A model generated the notes under the pieces. The model had not been told where the DNA came from, did not search any database, and was given only the letters and a program-made list of their open reading frames with translations. This document shows, piece after piece, positions 24,601 to 33,921 of a DNA stretch of 64,000 nt. Origin of the DNA: Lampris incognitus. Lineage: Eukaryota; Chordata; Actinopteri; Lampriformes; Lampridae. Positions within the stretch are counted from its first letter, which is position 1. Each line of letters starts with the position of its first letter. Position numbers and translations under genes: made by a program. The stretch spans positions 39,148,706-39,212,705 of the forward strand of contig NC_079223.1 of NCBI RefSeq assembly GCF_029633865.1, written 5' to 3'.

Positions 24601-27600
24601 GTAGTTGTAAGTAATTTCCATCTGTGTCTTCATGCATACTCAATAATCCAGGTAAAAGGGCATCTGTGTAGCGTAGCGGTCTATTCCGTTGCCTACCAAC
24701 ACAGGGATCATCGGTTCAAATCCCCGTGTCACCTCCGGCTTGGTCGGGCATCCCTATAGACATATGGATATGGCACGGTGGCGTAGTGGTTAGCGCTGTC
24801 GCAGCAAGAAGGTCCTGGGTTCGAACCCTGGGGTTGTCCAACCTTGGGGGTCATCCCAGGTCGTCCTCTGTGTGGAGTTTGCATGTTCTTCCCATGCCTG
24901 CGATGGGTTTTCTCTGGGTGCTCAGGTTTCCCCCACCATCAACAAAGACATGCATGTCAGGGTTAATACTCCTTTCTGTGCCCTTGACCGAGGCATGGCA
25001 GGACGAACTGGAGTTGGTCCCCGGGTGCTTCACAGCGGCTGCCCACTGCTCCTAGATATACAGCTAGGATGGGTTAACTGTAGAGAGTAATTTCCCCACA
25101 AGGATCAATAAACTATCTCATCCAAAAAATAAATAAATAAATAAATAGATAAATAAATAAATAAATATATATATATATAAGAGCTGGATAAGTGAATGTG
25201 ATAATCTCGTCCTCCAAATGGAGTGCTTATAGCGATCATTCACATCTCTTTGTCTCTAGGTTTACTGGTTCAAAGACGGAAAGCAGATCTTGAGGAAGAA
25301 TGATCATTACAAGAGGATTAGAGAAGGGGATGGGACCTGTGCCTTGCACATACCGTCCACCACCAATGACGATGATGGCAATTACACCATCATGGCAGCT
25401 AATCCCCAGGTAAAATTTGATACCCTCGCTCGTTTCCTGCTCAGTTGTCAACAGCTTTTCTGTAGCTGCCAAAGCCGACTTGGTGTTCTATTTCTAACAG
25501 GGTCGAATCAGCTGCTCCGGGCATTTGATAGTCCAAACAGGTCCTCCCAGAAACCGACTGACACCTATTCACTCTTCGAGGTGAGCAGGACTGAATGTGC
25601 AGTTTGATCTGCGGAGGTAAGAAAAATCCTTTTCCAGCAAAGGGACCTTAAACGCAATTCTACAAACAGAATGACTACAGGATGAATCCAGATTCCTAAA
25701 TTCATCCAATACGGAAAGCTAAAATGCCTGAAAACAGGGAACATCAGAAATCAGAAAAATCAGAACCTGCTTCATTCGTTAAGTAAGTTTTCATATACCA
25801 GAATTTTGACTTGGTGGGTGGTTCACTGAGACTCTTACACGTAATACAATTAAAAAAAATAATGAAACATAGTGAAATAAGTAAACTGTATGCAGACACG
25901 AGATGGATGTTCTCTGTATATTAAAAGCGTGGGTTTATTTGTATATAAAATTAGAGCAAATACTAGATAACCCCAATATGTGAGAGGTTTATCTAGAAGA
26001 CCTTTGTAAAGTTAACAAAGCAGAAACAGTATCTATCTAAACGAGATAATGCGGTACATTAATGATGGCAAAGAGATATGAACTTGTTGCTCTTTTCTAT
26101 ACAAACTATTTAGTTTGACAATTTCCATTGATCAGTTGTCATCAAAATCAGATTAAGATTAGAATTAAGGGGCGTTTGGGTAGCGTGGCGGTCTATTCCA
26201 TTGCCTACCAACACGGGGATCGCCGGTTTGAATCCCCGTGTTACCTCTGGCTTAGTCAGGCGTCCCTACAGACACAATTGGCCATGTCTGCAGGTGGGAA
26301 GCCGGATGTGGGTATGTGTCCTGGTGGCTGCGCTAGCGCCTCCTCTGGTCGGTTGGGGCGCCTGTTCAAGGGGGACAGGGAACTGGGGGGAATAGCATGA
26401 TCCTCCCATGTGCTACGTCCTCCTGGTGAAACTCCTCACTGTCAGGTGAAAAGAAATGGCTGGCGACTCCACATGTATCGGAGGAGGATTGTGGTAGTCT
26501 GCAGCCCTTCCTGATCGGCAGAGGGGGTGGAGCAGTGACCGGGACAGCTTGGAAGAGTGGGATAATTAGCTGGATACAATTGGAGAGAAAAAGGGGGGAC
26601 ATTTAAAAAAAAAAGATTAAAATTAAGATATACTTTATCAATCCCCATGGGGAAATTCCTTCTCTGCATTTAACCCATCCTAGCAGTGTAGTTAGGAGCA
26701 GTGGGCAGCCGCAGCATCCAAGGACCAACTCCAGTTATTTCTTCCTATTGCCTTGGTCAGGGGCACAGACAGGAGTATTAACCCTAACATAGTATATGTC
26801 TTTGTCAGTATCTGTGATTCCTGACATTGGCTGTTCTCCCATTCATACAGGGTGCGAGCCCGCATACAGGAAGTTGAGGAAGGTGAGCAAACCCAAGAGC
26901 GCTTCTTTCGACCTCACTTTCTCCAAGCTCCAGGGGATATGCAAGCCCATGAGGGAAGACTCTGTAGATTAGACTGTAAGGTATGGAGACATATAGGGAC
27001 AATGGTCTCTCAATGATGTAAGGGCCATGCTATCTTAGTTTATATCGTAGTTCTGTTTATGTCAGTATTTCTGTGTAAATTCATCTCTGTCATCCAGATA
27101 TTTCACACAAAGGAATGATACACTTAATTGTATTGCTAACAAAGGTTTGAAGAGGCACATCCAATTGGCTTCTTCTGTTCTGATATCAGGTGGAAGAACC
27201 TCTGCTTTTATTTCCTTTTGTGAAATGGCCTGGTGGCATGTCCAGGGTGTCTTCCCGCCTGCTGCCCAATGACTGCTGGGATAGGCTCCAGCATCCCCGC
27301 GACCCTGAGAGCAGGATAAGAAGTTTAGATAATGGATGGATGGATTTAAGTTCATTTTTTCTTTTTTCTTAGGTGAGTGGACTCCCCAACCCAGAGTTGA
27401 TGTGGTTGGTCAATGGCAAGCCCATCTATCCAGACCTATACCACAAGATGCTAATAAGGGAGAATGGCATCCATTCCCTGGTTATCGAGCCTCTGACGCA
27501 GAATGATGCTGGCACATATACCTGCATTGCGAGCAACAAAGCAGGGCAGAGCTCTTTCAGTCTAGAATTGCAAGTTGTAGGTAAGAAACACACCAAAGCA

Positions 27601-28435
27601 TTGTTGGTTGAAATACTGTCGCTCACAAATATTTTGCAGCTTTTAGAGTACTGGGAAGAATGAATTAGATAATGGCAATGGGGTTTAATGGCATTGTAGG
27701 TTATGTTTGGGAAGCAAAGGGTAATGAATATAATCTCCACTTTAGAGAAAGAGATGAAGCAGCCACCCTATTTTGTGGAGAAGCTTCAGAACACAGGCAT
27801 CCCTGAGGGCAGTCCTGTCAGGCTGGATTGTCGGGTGGTGGGCATGCCCCCACCAGTTATCTTCTGGAAGAAAGACAATGACACCATTCCCAAAACCAAG
27901 GACAGATTCAGGTTCGCAGGAGATGGGATGAGTAGTCTAAAACTTGGGCAGTAAATCATGTTACATTGATTTATGCTTAAATCTGAAAGTTTCTATTAAT
28001 TATTTATTCCAGCATGCACCAGGATGCCACTGGGTATGTGTGTCTCCATATCCAACCAACCAAGAAGGACGATGCTGGCTGGTATACGGTGTCAGCTAAA
28101 AACGAGGCTGGAATTGTGTCTTGCACATCCAGACTGGACATCTATGGTAAAGCTCCTAAAATCCCTTGACAGCTATGATTAGCGCCGCCAGTTTAGTAAG
28201 ATTCTACTTGTAGTTTGACTTTTAATGGCAATCCCAAATGTCCACCACACCTACAGCACAATGGCATCAGAGCATCCCCATGCCCATGAAGAAGACTCCA
28301 CGTACAGGCAGCCGCTACGCTGCTCTGACGGGCCAGGGGCTGGACATCAAGTCGGCCTTCCCCACATCTGAAAATAGCCCCATCCTGTTCTCCAGCTCTC
28401 CACCCGAGGTGACTCTGGAGAGCGAGGAGCTGTGA
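2914..28435 (+). CDS. mypn: Myopalladin (sarcomeric immunoglobulin-domain scaffold)
   Basis: Myopalladin links Z-disc alpha-actinin and nebulin to I-band and nuclear CARP in striated muscle. Coding exons: 2914-4103, 13353-13528, 13628-13679, 13790-14270, 14357-14431, 14555-14696, 15371-15394, 15836-15952, 16058-16853, 17736-18845, 22118-22250, 23158-23235, 24258-24479, 25260-25409, 25501-25580, 26851-26980, 27373-27580, 27746-27911, 28013-28146, 28257-28435. All join in frame (5643 nt, 1880 aa). Five Ig I-set domains lie near residues 363-453, 654-752, 1501-1595, 1630-1721 and 1728-1821, each with the Cys-Trp-Cys pattern. The N terminus (SQLLRESYLAETR) and the segment ETQSKKEFLNKAADFIEELS match myopalladin, and KEPPPVLAKPKL precedes a long Pro/Ser-rich region. 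Start: the first Met after the acceptor, matching MQ of human. Odd points: about 560 residues longer than human; an acidic Glu run near residue 345; a 24-nt microexon; weak GTTC donors at 14271 and 27912. The 14270 boundary is the least certain. Confidence 0.93.
4993..5049. repeat. Imperfect TG/CATG microsatellite
   Basis: Alternating TG with CG and CA interruptions, about 57 bases, inside mypn intron 1. Confidence 0.8.
6900..7690 (-). mobile_element. Highly decayed Tc1-like DNA transposon
   Basis: Blocks such as AAAATGACAAAATGAAAA, GGCTTTGGCTGAGCTCTTC, TCTGGAGCAGGTCCTCCTG and AAGTTTCCCGGTTGCTGC follow the order of a fish Tc1-family element read against its transposase strand. The transposase would lie on the minus strand. 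Frames are broken throughout and I could not find the terminal inverted repeats, so the ends are approximate. The short plus-strand frames here are chance readings of the antisense strand. Compared from memory; a repeat-library search would settle the family. Confidence 0.5.
7802..8238 (+). mobile_element. tRNA-derived SINE, family A, full length
   Basis: The 5' head resembles a tRNA: an A-box-like GGTGGCGTAGCGG, then a B-box-like GGTTTGAATCCCC. A body of about 350 bases ends in a G/A-rich run. TAGTTGTGGGT occurs just before it and again just after the AT run at 8239-8251, which looks like a target-site duplication. Other copies: 19001-19360, 20913-21345, 24658-24762, 26169-26600, 44548-44951 and 46176-46225 plus 48146-48530. 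No protein is encoded. Confidence 0.8.
8270..8660 (+). mobile_element. Probable LINE 3' end with tandem tail
   Basis: This begins with GC-rich sequence and passes into a T/G-rich tract with repeated TAGTTTGGAT. It finishes with ATGACAAATAAATGTTCCTGATTCCTGAC, a short tandem tail of the kind seen at the 3' ends of several fish LINEs (written here only as a description of the region 8632-8660). No reverse transcriptase frame is present. Family uncertain. Confidence 0.35.
9205..9572 (+). mobile_element. tRNA-derived SINE, family B, with type-2 tail
   Basis: The head has an A-box-like TGGCGCAGTGGTTAGCGC and a B-box-like GGTTCGAACCCC, followed by the fish SINE body (TGGAGTTTACATGTCC). The tail contains TGACCGAGGCATGGCAAGA and GGGTTAAATGCAGAGG and ends in AAAAT repeats. 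Relatives are at 24771-25177, 43012-43555, 26630-26792 (minus, tail only) and 27229-27350 (type-1 tail only). Confidence 0.8.
9783..12490 (-). mobile_element. L2-like LINE relic, antisense to mypn
   Basis: Minus-strand frames show decayed L2/CR1-clade reverse transcriptase. The segment near 12040-12100 reads LLDLSAAFDTSDHCVLLDR (the AFDTVDH region of the family), 11442-11648 has IDNSGISQNVTAKNLGVTFD, and 11200-11380 has FDHITSILASLHWLPI. The 3' part (9783-10140, 10513-11100) is the conserved fish 3' region seen from the other strand (TTGCCTCAGTGGGCTTTACA, CCTCAGGGAGAGCAACAGAG). The element is truncated at its 5' end, lacks the extreme 3' terminus and is split into several frames. Its 3' region is duplicated and carries a nested SINE-like insertion. 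Confidence 0.75.
10154..10510 (+). mobile_element. SINE-like insertion nested in the L2 3' region
   Basis: About 357 GC-rich bases end in an A/T-rich tail (AAATAAATTTATATTAAAAAAA region), interrupting the L2 3' region. Flanking copies AGAGACTCGCAT (10142-10153) and AGGGACTCACAT (10513-10524) look like a diverged target-site duplication. No coding frame was seen. I do not recognise the family. Confidence 0.6.
12504..12533. repeat. Small hairpin, 13-bp arms
   Basis: TTTTATTTGTCCC is followed after four bases by its exact reverse complement GGGACAAATAAAA. It lies just beyond the L2 relic and is probably part of a LINE end rather than a host signal. Confidence 0.6.
12576..12616. repeat. TGAT tetranucleotide microsatellite
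   Basis: About ten TGAT units, inside mypn intron 1. Confidence 0.85.
12735..12790 (-). mobile_element. Fragment of SINE-B type-2 tail
   Basis: TTTCTGCATTTAACCCATCC is the reverse complement of the SINE-B type-2 tail seen at 9500-9520. Only a fragment remains. Confidence 0.45.
12838..13110 (-). mobile_element. 3' end fragment of the same L2-like LINE family
   Basis: It opens with the reverse-complemented 3' terminus (TTTTATTTGTATAGCCCAAT) and runs through TTGCCTCAGTGGGCTTAACA, CTTTAACAGGGAGAAAAAAT and TCAGGGAGAGCAACAGAGGA. This parallels 9783-10010 closely. It contains only the 3' end, as expected for a 5'-truncated insertion, and ends about 240 bases before a mypn exon. Confidence 0.75.
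16198..16440 (+). repeat. mypn: Coding minisatellite in mypn: 30-bp units, LDPLS decapeptides
   Basis: Within exon 16058-16853, eight consecutive 30-base units (one of 33) encode ten-residue repeats of the form S-T-L-R-L-D-P-L-S-S. Unit starts are 16198, 16228, 16258, 16288, 16318, 16348, 16381 and 16411. The LDP core is strong in units 1-3 and 7 and weaker elsewhere; the sixth unit has lost it. I recall no such array in human MYPN or PALLD. It lies in the linker between Ig2 and the KEPPPVLAKPKL segment. Confidence 0.85.
19001..19360 (+). mobile_element. SINE-A copy, 5'-truncated and internally deleted
   Basis: Starts inside the tRNA-like head (GTTGCCTACCAACACGGGGA) and lacks the ACTCCACATGTATCGGAGG block that other copies have, joining AAGAAGAGGCTG directly to GATCAGCAGAGG. 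Confidence 0.75.
20163..20245 (-). repeat. tRNA-like SINE head fragment
   Basis: Read on the minus strand it has TTTAGTCGAGCGGTTAGTGA (A-box-like) and CTCGAATCCCGC (B-box-like) at roughly tRNA spacing. I could not form a convincing four-arm tRNA, so a degenerate SINE head is more likely than a functional tRNA gene. Confidence 0.3.
20913..21345 (+). mobile_element. SINE-A copy, full length
   Basis: Complete head and body. The flanks repeat AAATCTCACCTCTGTG before the head and after the A-run at 21361-21369, a clear target-site duplication. The short duplication with few differences suggests this copy is relatively young. Confidence 0.85.
22251..23157 (+). other. mypn intron with a short tandem repeat
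   Basis: No gene or exon seen. At about 22618-22698 three units of roughly 26 bases share the ACCACAC...CATACCTA pattern. Confidence 0.5.
23158..23235 (+). other. mypn: Palladin-like 26-codon exon of mypn
   Basis: This 78-base exon is in frame on both sides and reads KLIYEGKTASRP, then LGPNIAATVFNYDE. It has AG before it and GTACAA after it. Together with the previous exon (DIEKKLRFKDD) it matches the order of human palladin (ERKLRFKEDLL, RLTYEER, LGADSATVFNI) before EYKVSSFEQRL. The human MYPN protein I remember goes almost directly to QEYKISSFEQRL. The exon is included in the mypn model above. Confidence 0.75.
24633..25177 (+). mobile_element. Nested cluster: foldback end, SINE-A head, SINE-B
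   Basis: A foldback family-C end (CTCAATAATCCAGGTAA) at 24640-24656 abuts a SINE-A head (24658-24762), which is cut off and followed directly by a SINE-B copy (24771-25177). That copy has type-2 tail sequence and an AAAT/AT microsatellite end. The rest of SINE-A is not found after SINE-B, so the SINE-A copy was lost or truncated. Confidence 0.7.
26169..26600 (+). mobile_element. SINE-A copy, full length
   Basis: Head GGCGTTTGGGTAGCGTGGCG through body to the G/A-rich end. Flanks AGATTAGAATTAAG and AGATTAAAATTAAG form a near-exact target-site duplication. Confidence 0.85.
26630..26792 (-). mobile_element. SINE-B type-2 tail fragment, reverse orientation
   Basis: The reverse complement shows the tail blocks (GGGTTAAATGCAGAG, CTCCTGTCTGTGCCCCTGAC). 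It ends about 60 bases before the mypn exon at 26851. Confidence 0.7.
27229..27350 (+). mobile_element. SINE type-1 tail fragment (GGAT tail)
   Basis: GTCCAGGGTGTCTTCCCGCC through CCCAATGACTGCTGGGATAG and GACCCTGAGAGCAGGATAAG to GGATGGATGGAT. It lies immediately upstream of the mypn exon at 27373, so its tail sits in the polypyrimidine region of that intron. Confidence 0.75.
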
Positions 28436-29845
28436 AACCTCCTCCTGTACTCAACCAGCAGCACTAACAAACATATAAGGAAGCTCTTCACAGCACTTTT
28501 CACAGAAGTCTACCAGAGTTTACCACATTCTCTCACCCCACTGTGGTTCACCATAGATGATTTGTGGCGGCACAAAAAAAAAGCAGAGTAGGAAGAGGAA
28601 GAAAAATTGGGGGGGGGGATTAGCATGTGAGCAGATTTTCATGTAATTCATGTGATGCATTTGAAGTGATACATTCAAAATAGAATAACAGCAGTTATTG
28701 CCTCTTCTGCAAAGCCACCAGAGCCAATGCTGGGCTAGGCATCATTCCTATTTAATTGTGTCATTTAAAGAGTGTTATTCACAAACAAGAATATCGCCAA
28801 ATTTGCAAAGTCTTAGTTCCCGTGCCACCTGTGGAGCTGAAAATTTTTCTTGGACAGATTAGAATAAGTCAGAGTTATTTTTGTACGTCACCATTAGCTG
28901 CGATGTTCAGGTTGTTGCTGAATGTTGCATTGCATTACAAACATATTACATTTTGTGCTTCATTCACTTCAACATAATGTTCTTAATCCCAAGCTACTAT
29001 ATTCACAATGTGGAACTTGTACCATCTATTTTCATTGCAAAATATTCATATCTGCACTAGTAATGATAACTTGTTATGAACTTTATATGAAAGGATTTAT
29101 AAATTATTGTTTAATAATAGCAAAATAGTAATAGGTTAAGTGAAAATACATGCCAATATATATTTTACTGTGCCATTTGGGTAAATTTGTTTAAATGGTT
29201 CCATAGAGAAGGGATTGCTCTTATGTTGTGCCAAATCATTTATCAATGATAAAGTTTTTGCACCACATTTTTCTTCTGCATGTGTGCCATTGGCTGATGG
29301 AGATGCAGTTTAACCAAAGAAAAGAACTGTTTCAGCTCACTGTCATATAAAAGGGTAACTGCTATTACTAGTATGTTGTAAACTCGGTTTTTCATTCGTG
29401 GTTTGCCGTTGAAACATTATTAATATGTTTACTCTGCAGAGTTGTCTTCGTATGGCGAGGAACATTTCTCCTGCTGGTTCTGCTGTGTAGAGAGGGGTAA
29501 CTCGACAGGTTAACCCCCACTTATTTGCATTTGTACTACCGCTAGACGGATTATCCTTGGAGTGACTTAGTCAAAAATCTTTGTCAGATTCAATTTTGTG
29601 GTAAAACACGCTTTTTCAAGCAGGCACTTCATGCTTTAGCAAATTACACTGAAATCAAAATGAAATATATACCACAGAGGTTATGATAGGAATTTTATAG
29701 ACATAATGATACATCCAAGCATTAAAACATGTAGCGCAAAAGAGTGTATGTTTTAAAGCCTATATTCAATCGATGTAAAGTTGCATACTGTATAATAATT
29801 TTTTTTTTTCTTTGTCAGAATAAAGTTATATTTATTTCAGCACAC
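28436..29845 (+). other. mypn: mypn 3' untranslated region
   Basis: Begins after the TGA at 28433-28435 and runs AT-rich to a canonical AATAAA at 29819-29824. The cleavage site is inferred about 20 bases further on. Confidence 0.6.
29819..29824 (+). terminator. mypn: Polyadenylation signal AATAAA of mypn
   Basis: Canonical hexamer 1.4 kb after the stop codon, followed by T-rich sequence. Earlier weak hexamers were not preferred. Confidence 0.6.
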
Positions 29846-30687
29846 TCATTGTGTTTTCCTTGCCTGATGAAATAGTTATTAGTGTCTGTATTCTGACTGT
29901 AGACGGTACCTGGAGTTGTGAAACAGACTTTCGTACTTCATAAAGTGAAGTCACACCTTTCAATTTCAGCATATCATCCCTTTAATAAGGGCGATCACGT
30001 TGACTATCCTGCTGCCTCTGATTATACGATGAGTTAAAGGGATAGATTGTTCGTAATATTTGTTGTGCTGTCACTTCTGTGAACATTTTGTTTTAACCAC
30101 ACAGCAAAGAGACCAATCAGATTTGTCCAAATTAAGTACAAATGGCAGAGCTAAGAAGTCAATTAAGCATTGCTAATCAGTCCAATTAGAGAGGAAGAAA
30201 GTTCAAACAGGCATGAAATTACATTCACCTTATGTGACCTAATTACACTCCTAGCCTCATCTGACCAGCTGCCAGCTTGTACGCGGGTTGATTGATGGAT
30301 GGATGTGTTGTAGAGTAACAAGTATCACCGTGGACTGCAGACAATACATTGGGGACTTTTAAATAATTAACCCCACCCCCTCCTAAAAAAAAGCCCACTA
30401 AAATAAAAAATAAATATATAATAAAAAATTATAAAAAATAGAATAATAAATAAAATAAAAATTTCATTGAATTAATAATGAATAAATAAATGAAATAAAA
30501 TACTAAAAATAAAAAAGTGATGATGTCTCTTATTTCATTTATCACACGCTGCCTTGCATTTACCAGATGTTTCTATGATGAGGGACTGAATGGAACTGGG
30601 TCAGTCTGGTTTACTACAGAAGAGGAACCAAGTATGCAAACATCCAGAAAATATTAAGGTGCAAGATAAAAATAGCAAAACTAGAAC

Positions 30688-30789
30688 GAAGGAGTAAGGT
30701 CTGCACACTAAATTGCGCCCAAAAGCTATTTTAATCGGCCGATTAAAATAGCGTTTGGGAGCAATTTAGTGTGCAGACCTTACTCCTTC
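30688..30789. repeat. Near-perfect 102-bp palindrome (hairpin)
   Basis: Two 51-base arms meet with no spacer at the central GGCC (30737-30740). I count two mismatched positions per arm (G/T at the GCGCCC/GCTCCC step and A/C at the AAAAGC/AAACGC step). Outer ends read GAAGGAGTAAGGTCTGC and its complement. No flanking target duplication or coding frame was found. Confidence 0.9.
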
Positions 30790-32319
30790 ACACTGGTTTA
30801 CTAAGTACATCCACAAGTCCTTTCTGAACACTGAATAGCACTGCTTCTTTGGGCATGTGTTCAAGGGTTATCACCTTCTTGAGAAATAACTTCATATATT
30901 GTTTTCCCATTGATATCTGCTAAAACAAACCATAATGGCGGAGTACTCCACTTTCACACTGGGTGCCATTATCAGCACACAATAATTGATTTGAGCACCT
31001 TTTACCGAAAGTGTATTACAAGATCAACAATGCGAGTAATGAACAGCATCATTACGGTAAAGTCGACCCTTGGTAACATGATGCGGTGAGAAGTTTGAAT
31101 TTTGAGGCCTGACATGCAGCGGGGATGCGTTGTTTCACTTTCTATTAGGCTGAAACATACGCTCGATGCTTTAATCTCCATTTCCCCACAGGGAAATCGC
31201 CATAGAGGAGGATTTATGATGATATTTGACACCATCCGAGCAGACGGGTCACTACTCCTTCGTGACATATGGCTTTAGGTGGAGGGGACTGCGTGGACAT
31301 GAGTGCTCAGACAAGCCAATCACGTGAGGAGTTTGGAGGAAACCGGGCTGGAGGACTTTGCAGGGCCGGCCGATGTCTGAGACGAGGCCCTCAGACAAGA
31401 CAAGCAGCAGCTGGCCACCTACCTCAGTTTGTAATCAATCAACCAACTGGTAGATGGGATTATATGCCTAATTGCACAGCTAACCAGTCCATCCCAAAGT
31501 GACCAGACAGCATCAGCTTGTGTCCATGACCCAGTACCGCGGACGGGCATTATCCACCAGGCTTCTGATGATGATTAATCATTTATTACCCTGCCTCGGT
31601 GCTCCCAAGCTTTCAGTTTGGCATCTCACAGTGACTTGAGTTTCTCTTTGTTTCTGAGATGTCACACAATAGATGACGTGTTGTAACATACAGTATACAG
31701 AGACGGGATGAGCAGAGTTCAGTCAGAAAATCAAGTCATGCACTGTGACTAGAGAATGTGACTGAGACATTTGGAGTTTAAGGTTGTGCATTTTATGTCA
31801 TGTTCTTTAAGTTGCACGACTGTTATGGCAAGAACAAGGTGTGTGTGTGTGTGCGTGTGTCTGGGTGTAGGTGTGTGTCTTAGTGCACCTTGTCTGATCA
31901 TCCTCTTGAATCACGGCATTCAGTGTGAGCAGATGGAAAGGACAGACAGACAAATTATTCTGTCCGTCTCATTTCCTCGGACCACTAGACAGATCAATTA
32001 TTTATTTCACATGTGGTCTACAGTAAACCAGAGACACTAATGTATACCACATACTGTGGTGTATCGTGAACATGGCACCGATAAACAAACTCAGTGACAG
32101 CTGTGCCTTAAATTCATGACGTGTATGAATTATTTGGCAGCCGTGCTTATTTTTTATATGTATGTATGGCTTTCTGGGATCCAAATGTGGGTTTCGAATA
32201 ATGCCAAAAGCTGCACACCATCTTGCCACATATTGTTTGAAATCCCTAATCCTCTCCAGTGATGTCCTGCTAAAATCCCCCAGGTTAGGGACCACACTTA
32301 CACTTCTGTCGCCCCAGGC

Positions 32320-32338
32320 TAATCTCAGATTAAGATTA
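32320..32338. promoter_or_regulatory. Cluster of three OTX/CRX-type homeodomain sites
   Basis: TAATCT at 32320-32325 and AGATTA (its complement) at 32327-32332 and 32333-32338: three K50-homeodomain motifs in 19 bases, 1.3 kb upstream of the atoh7 TATA box. OTX2 and CRX bind such sites in retina. A regulatory role is inference. Confidence 0.35.
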
Positions 32339-33453
32339 TTATCATAAGGAAACCGGCTCCACGGGACGTGAAAGGGGTCTTTTTTGGGTGGGTGGGTGTG
32401 CGCGTGTATGTTATGCAACCAAAACCTGCCTCTGTTTGGTTTGTGCTCAAGACTTTTCCAGAGGTTTTTTTCAATATTAAATCAAAAGTCCATCATTTAA
32501 ATCTTGATATTTTCTCTAATAAAAGTATTATTTCTGTTGGCATGAAGCCAACTCACTGTTAGATTTTGAATAAGAAGCAATCTAAGCTTTGGCTGGTGAA
32601 TCTCAGCAGGAGTGACTTTTTTTCCCCACTTCATAAACTGCAAACACCAAGAAATAAAACTTGTACCACTGGATGCAAAACATTTTAATTGAAATCTCCT
32701 CATTTCTGTAACGTAATATCTGAGGAAGTGTGTTTACAAGTGAACCAGAATGGGCCAATGTGAACAAGGACACTAAAGTGCTGCAGAGGGAGCTGTCAAA
32801 GAAAACCTCTGGAAAATGAAAACATCCAAACACTTTGTGGGCCATCAGTGTGCTCAGTTGTGTGTACCTCAAACCGCATATTGTGTCATAATCCTTGTAT
32901 TTATTCCAGAACAAAAATTGCAACTACATGAGGATAGTTTTGATTTCAGAAAGGTGTCGTGTGCTATGCCTCATCAATTTGCTGTTGACTGAAGATAATT
33001 ATATCACATTATTTACTGTTATTTTCTGCAAGAAAGCTGCAATTCCTTTTTCTTTTTTTTTTGTTATTCATCAGTAGATAATTTCTAGTGAATTTTTATT
33101 TCATTTCCTGATTTGAGTTTAATTGGAGAGCACTGATGACAGCTGGGCATCTTACATGGAAATAACATGAACACTGGTGGAAAACCTCCAAGGAACTAGG
33201 GAAGACTTGACCCCCGATGGGTCTGAACTCACTGAGTGGGTTATAGATTGATGATGTCCCCCTGATTTTCAGTAAACAGAGCACCGACACCGTCAGTTAT
33301 GGTAAGTTGGGCTGCCAGCCAGATGGTAGACTTTTGGTGTTTGTGACACATGGCTCTGAGTGAAGCCATGGCCAGCTAGAACAGCCCAAGATAATTGGAA
33401 TTTCATTAAGGTTTTGTTCTGTGTGAGTGTCGGTGTGTTCCTGTGTGTATGTT

Positions 33454-33457
<4 letters not shown>

Positions 33458-33511
<54 letters not shown>
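33458..33511. repeat. TG dinucleotide microsatellite
   Basis: About 27 uninterrupted TG units, 140 bases upstream of the atoh7 TATA box. Confidence 0.95.
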
Positions 33512-33513
<2 letters not shown>

Positions 33514-33618
33514 AAATGTGGGTGTGAGTGTTTAGGAGTCTGCATGGGTGTGTTCCACTACAAGCAATATTGAGGATGCAGAGGGGGGTGGGGATGGGGG
33601 TTTGGGTGGGGGGGACTC

Positions 33619-33658
33619 CACCTGCTACCACCTGTTAAGCTGCCCCATCTTATAAAAG
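33619..33658 (+). promoter_or_regulatory. atoh7: atoh7 core promoter: two E-boxes and TATA box
   Basis: CACCTG occurs at 33619-33624 and 33629-33634, ten bases apart start to start (one helical turn). TATAAAAG follows at 33651-33658, so transcription should begin near 33680 and leave a 5' leader of about 240 bases. Proximal CACCTG E-boxes in atoh7 promoters are known sites for neural bHLH factors, including Atoh7 itself, in other vertebrates. Confidence 0.7.
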
Positions 33659-33921
33659 CAGCTCCCTCGGTGTCTTGAAGATCATACAAACTTGGGACTC
33701 TTCAGACATTAAGGGGGGATCCATCGTTGGGATTTACAAATATTCCGTTCAGTTTGGACTTCAGAAAAGGCTACGAGACGTGACAGACCTTGGACGAGAT
33801 ATTCCGAGGGGGACATTAAGTGACACTTCAGATTTCTCCGACTACTTGTGTCTGAGTCTTCATTGCTGCCCACCCATTGGATCGGACAACATTCACTGGT
33901 TTGATACTTTGACCAAACAGC

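Larger units (their letters stand above)
29846..33600. other. mypn-atoh7 intergenic region
   Basis: No gene seen. It contains AT-rich low-complexity sequence (30370-30520), a 102-bp palindrome (30688-30789), a TG-rich tract near 31838-31880, a homeodomain-type site cluster (32320-32338) and a long TG microsatellite (33458-33511). As the whole upstream interval of atoh7, it is the likely home of its enhancers. Confidence 0.5.
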
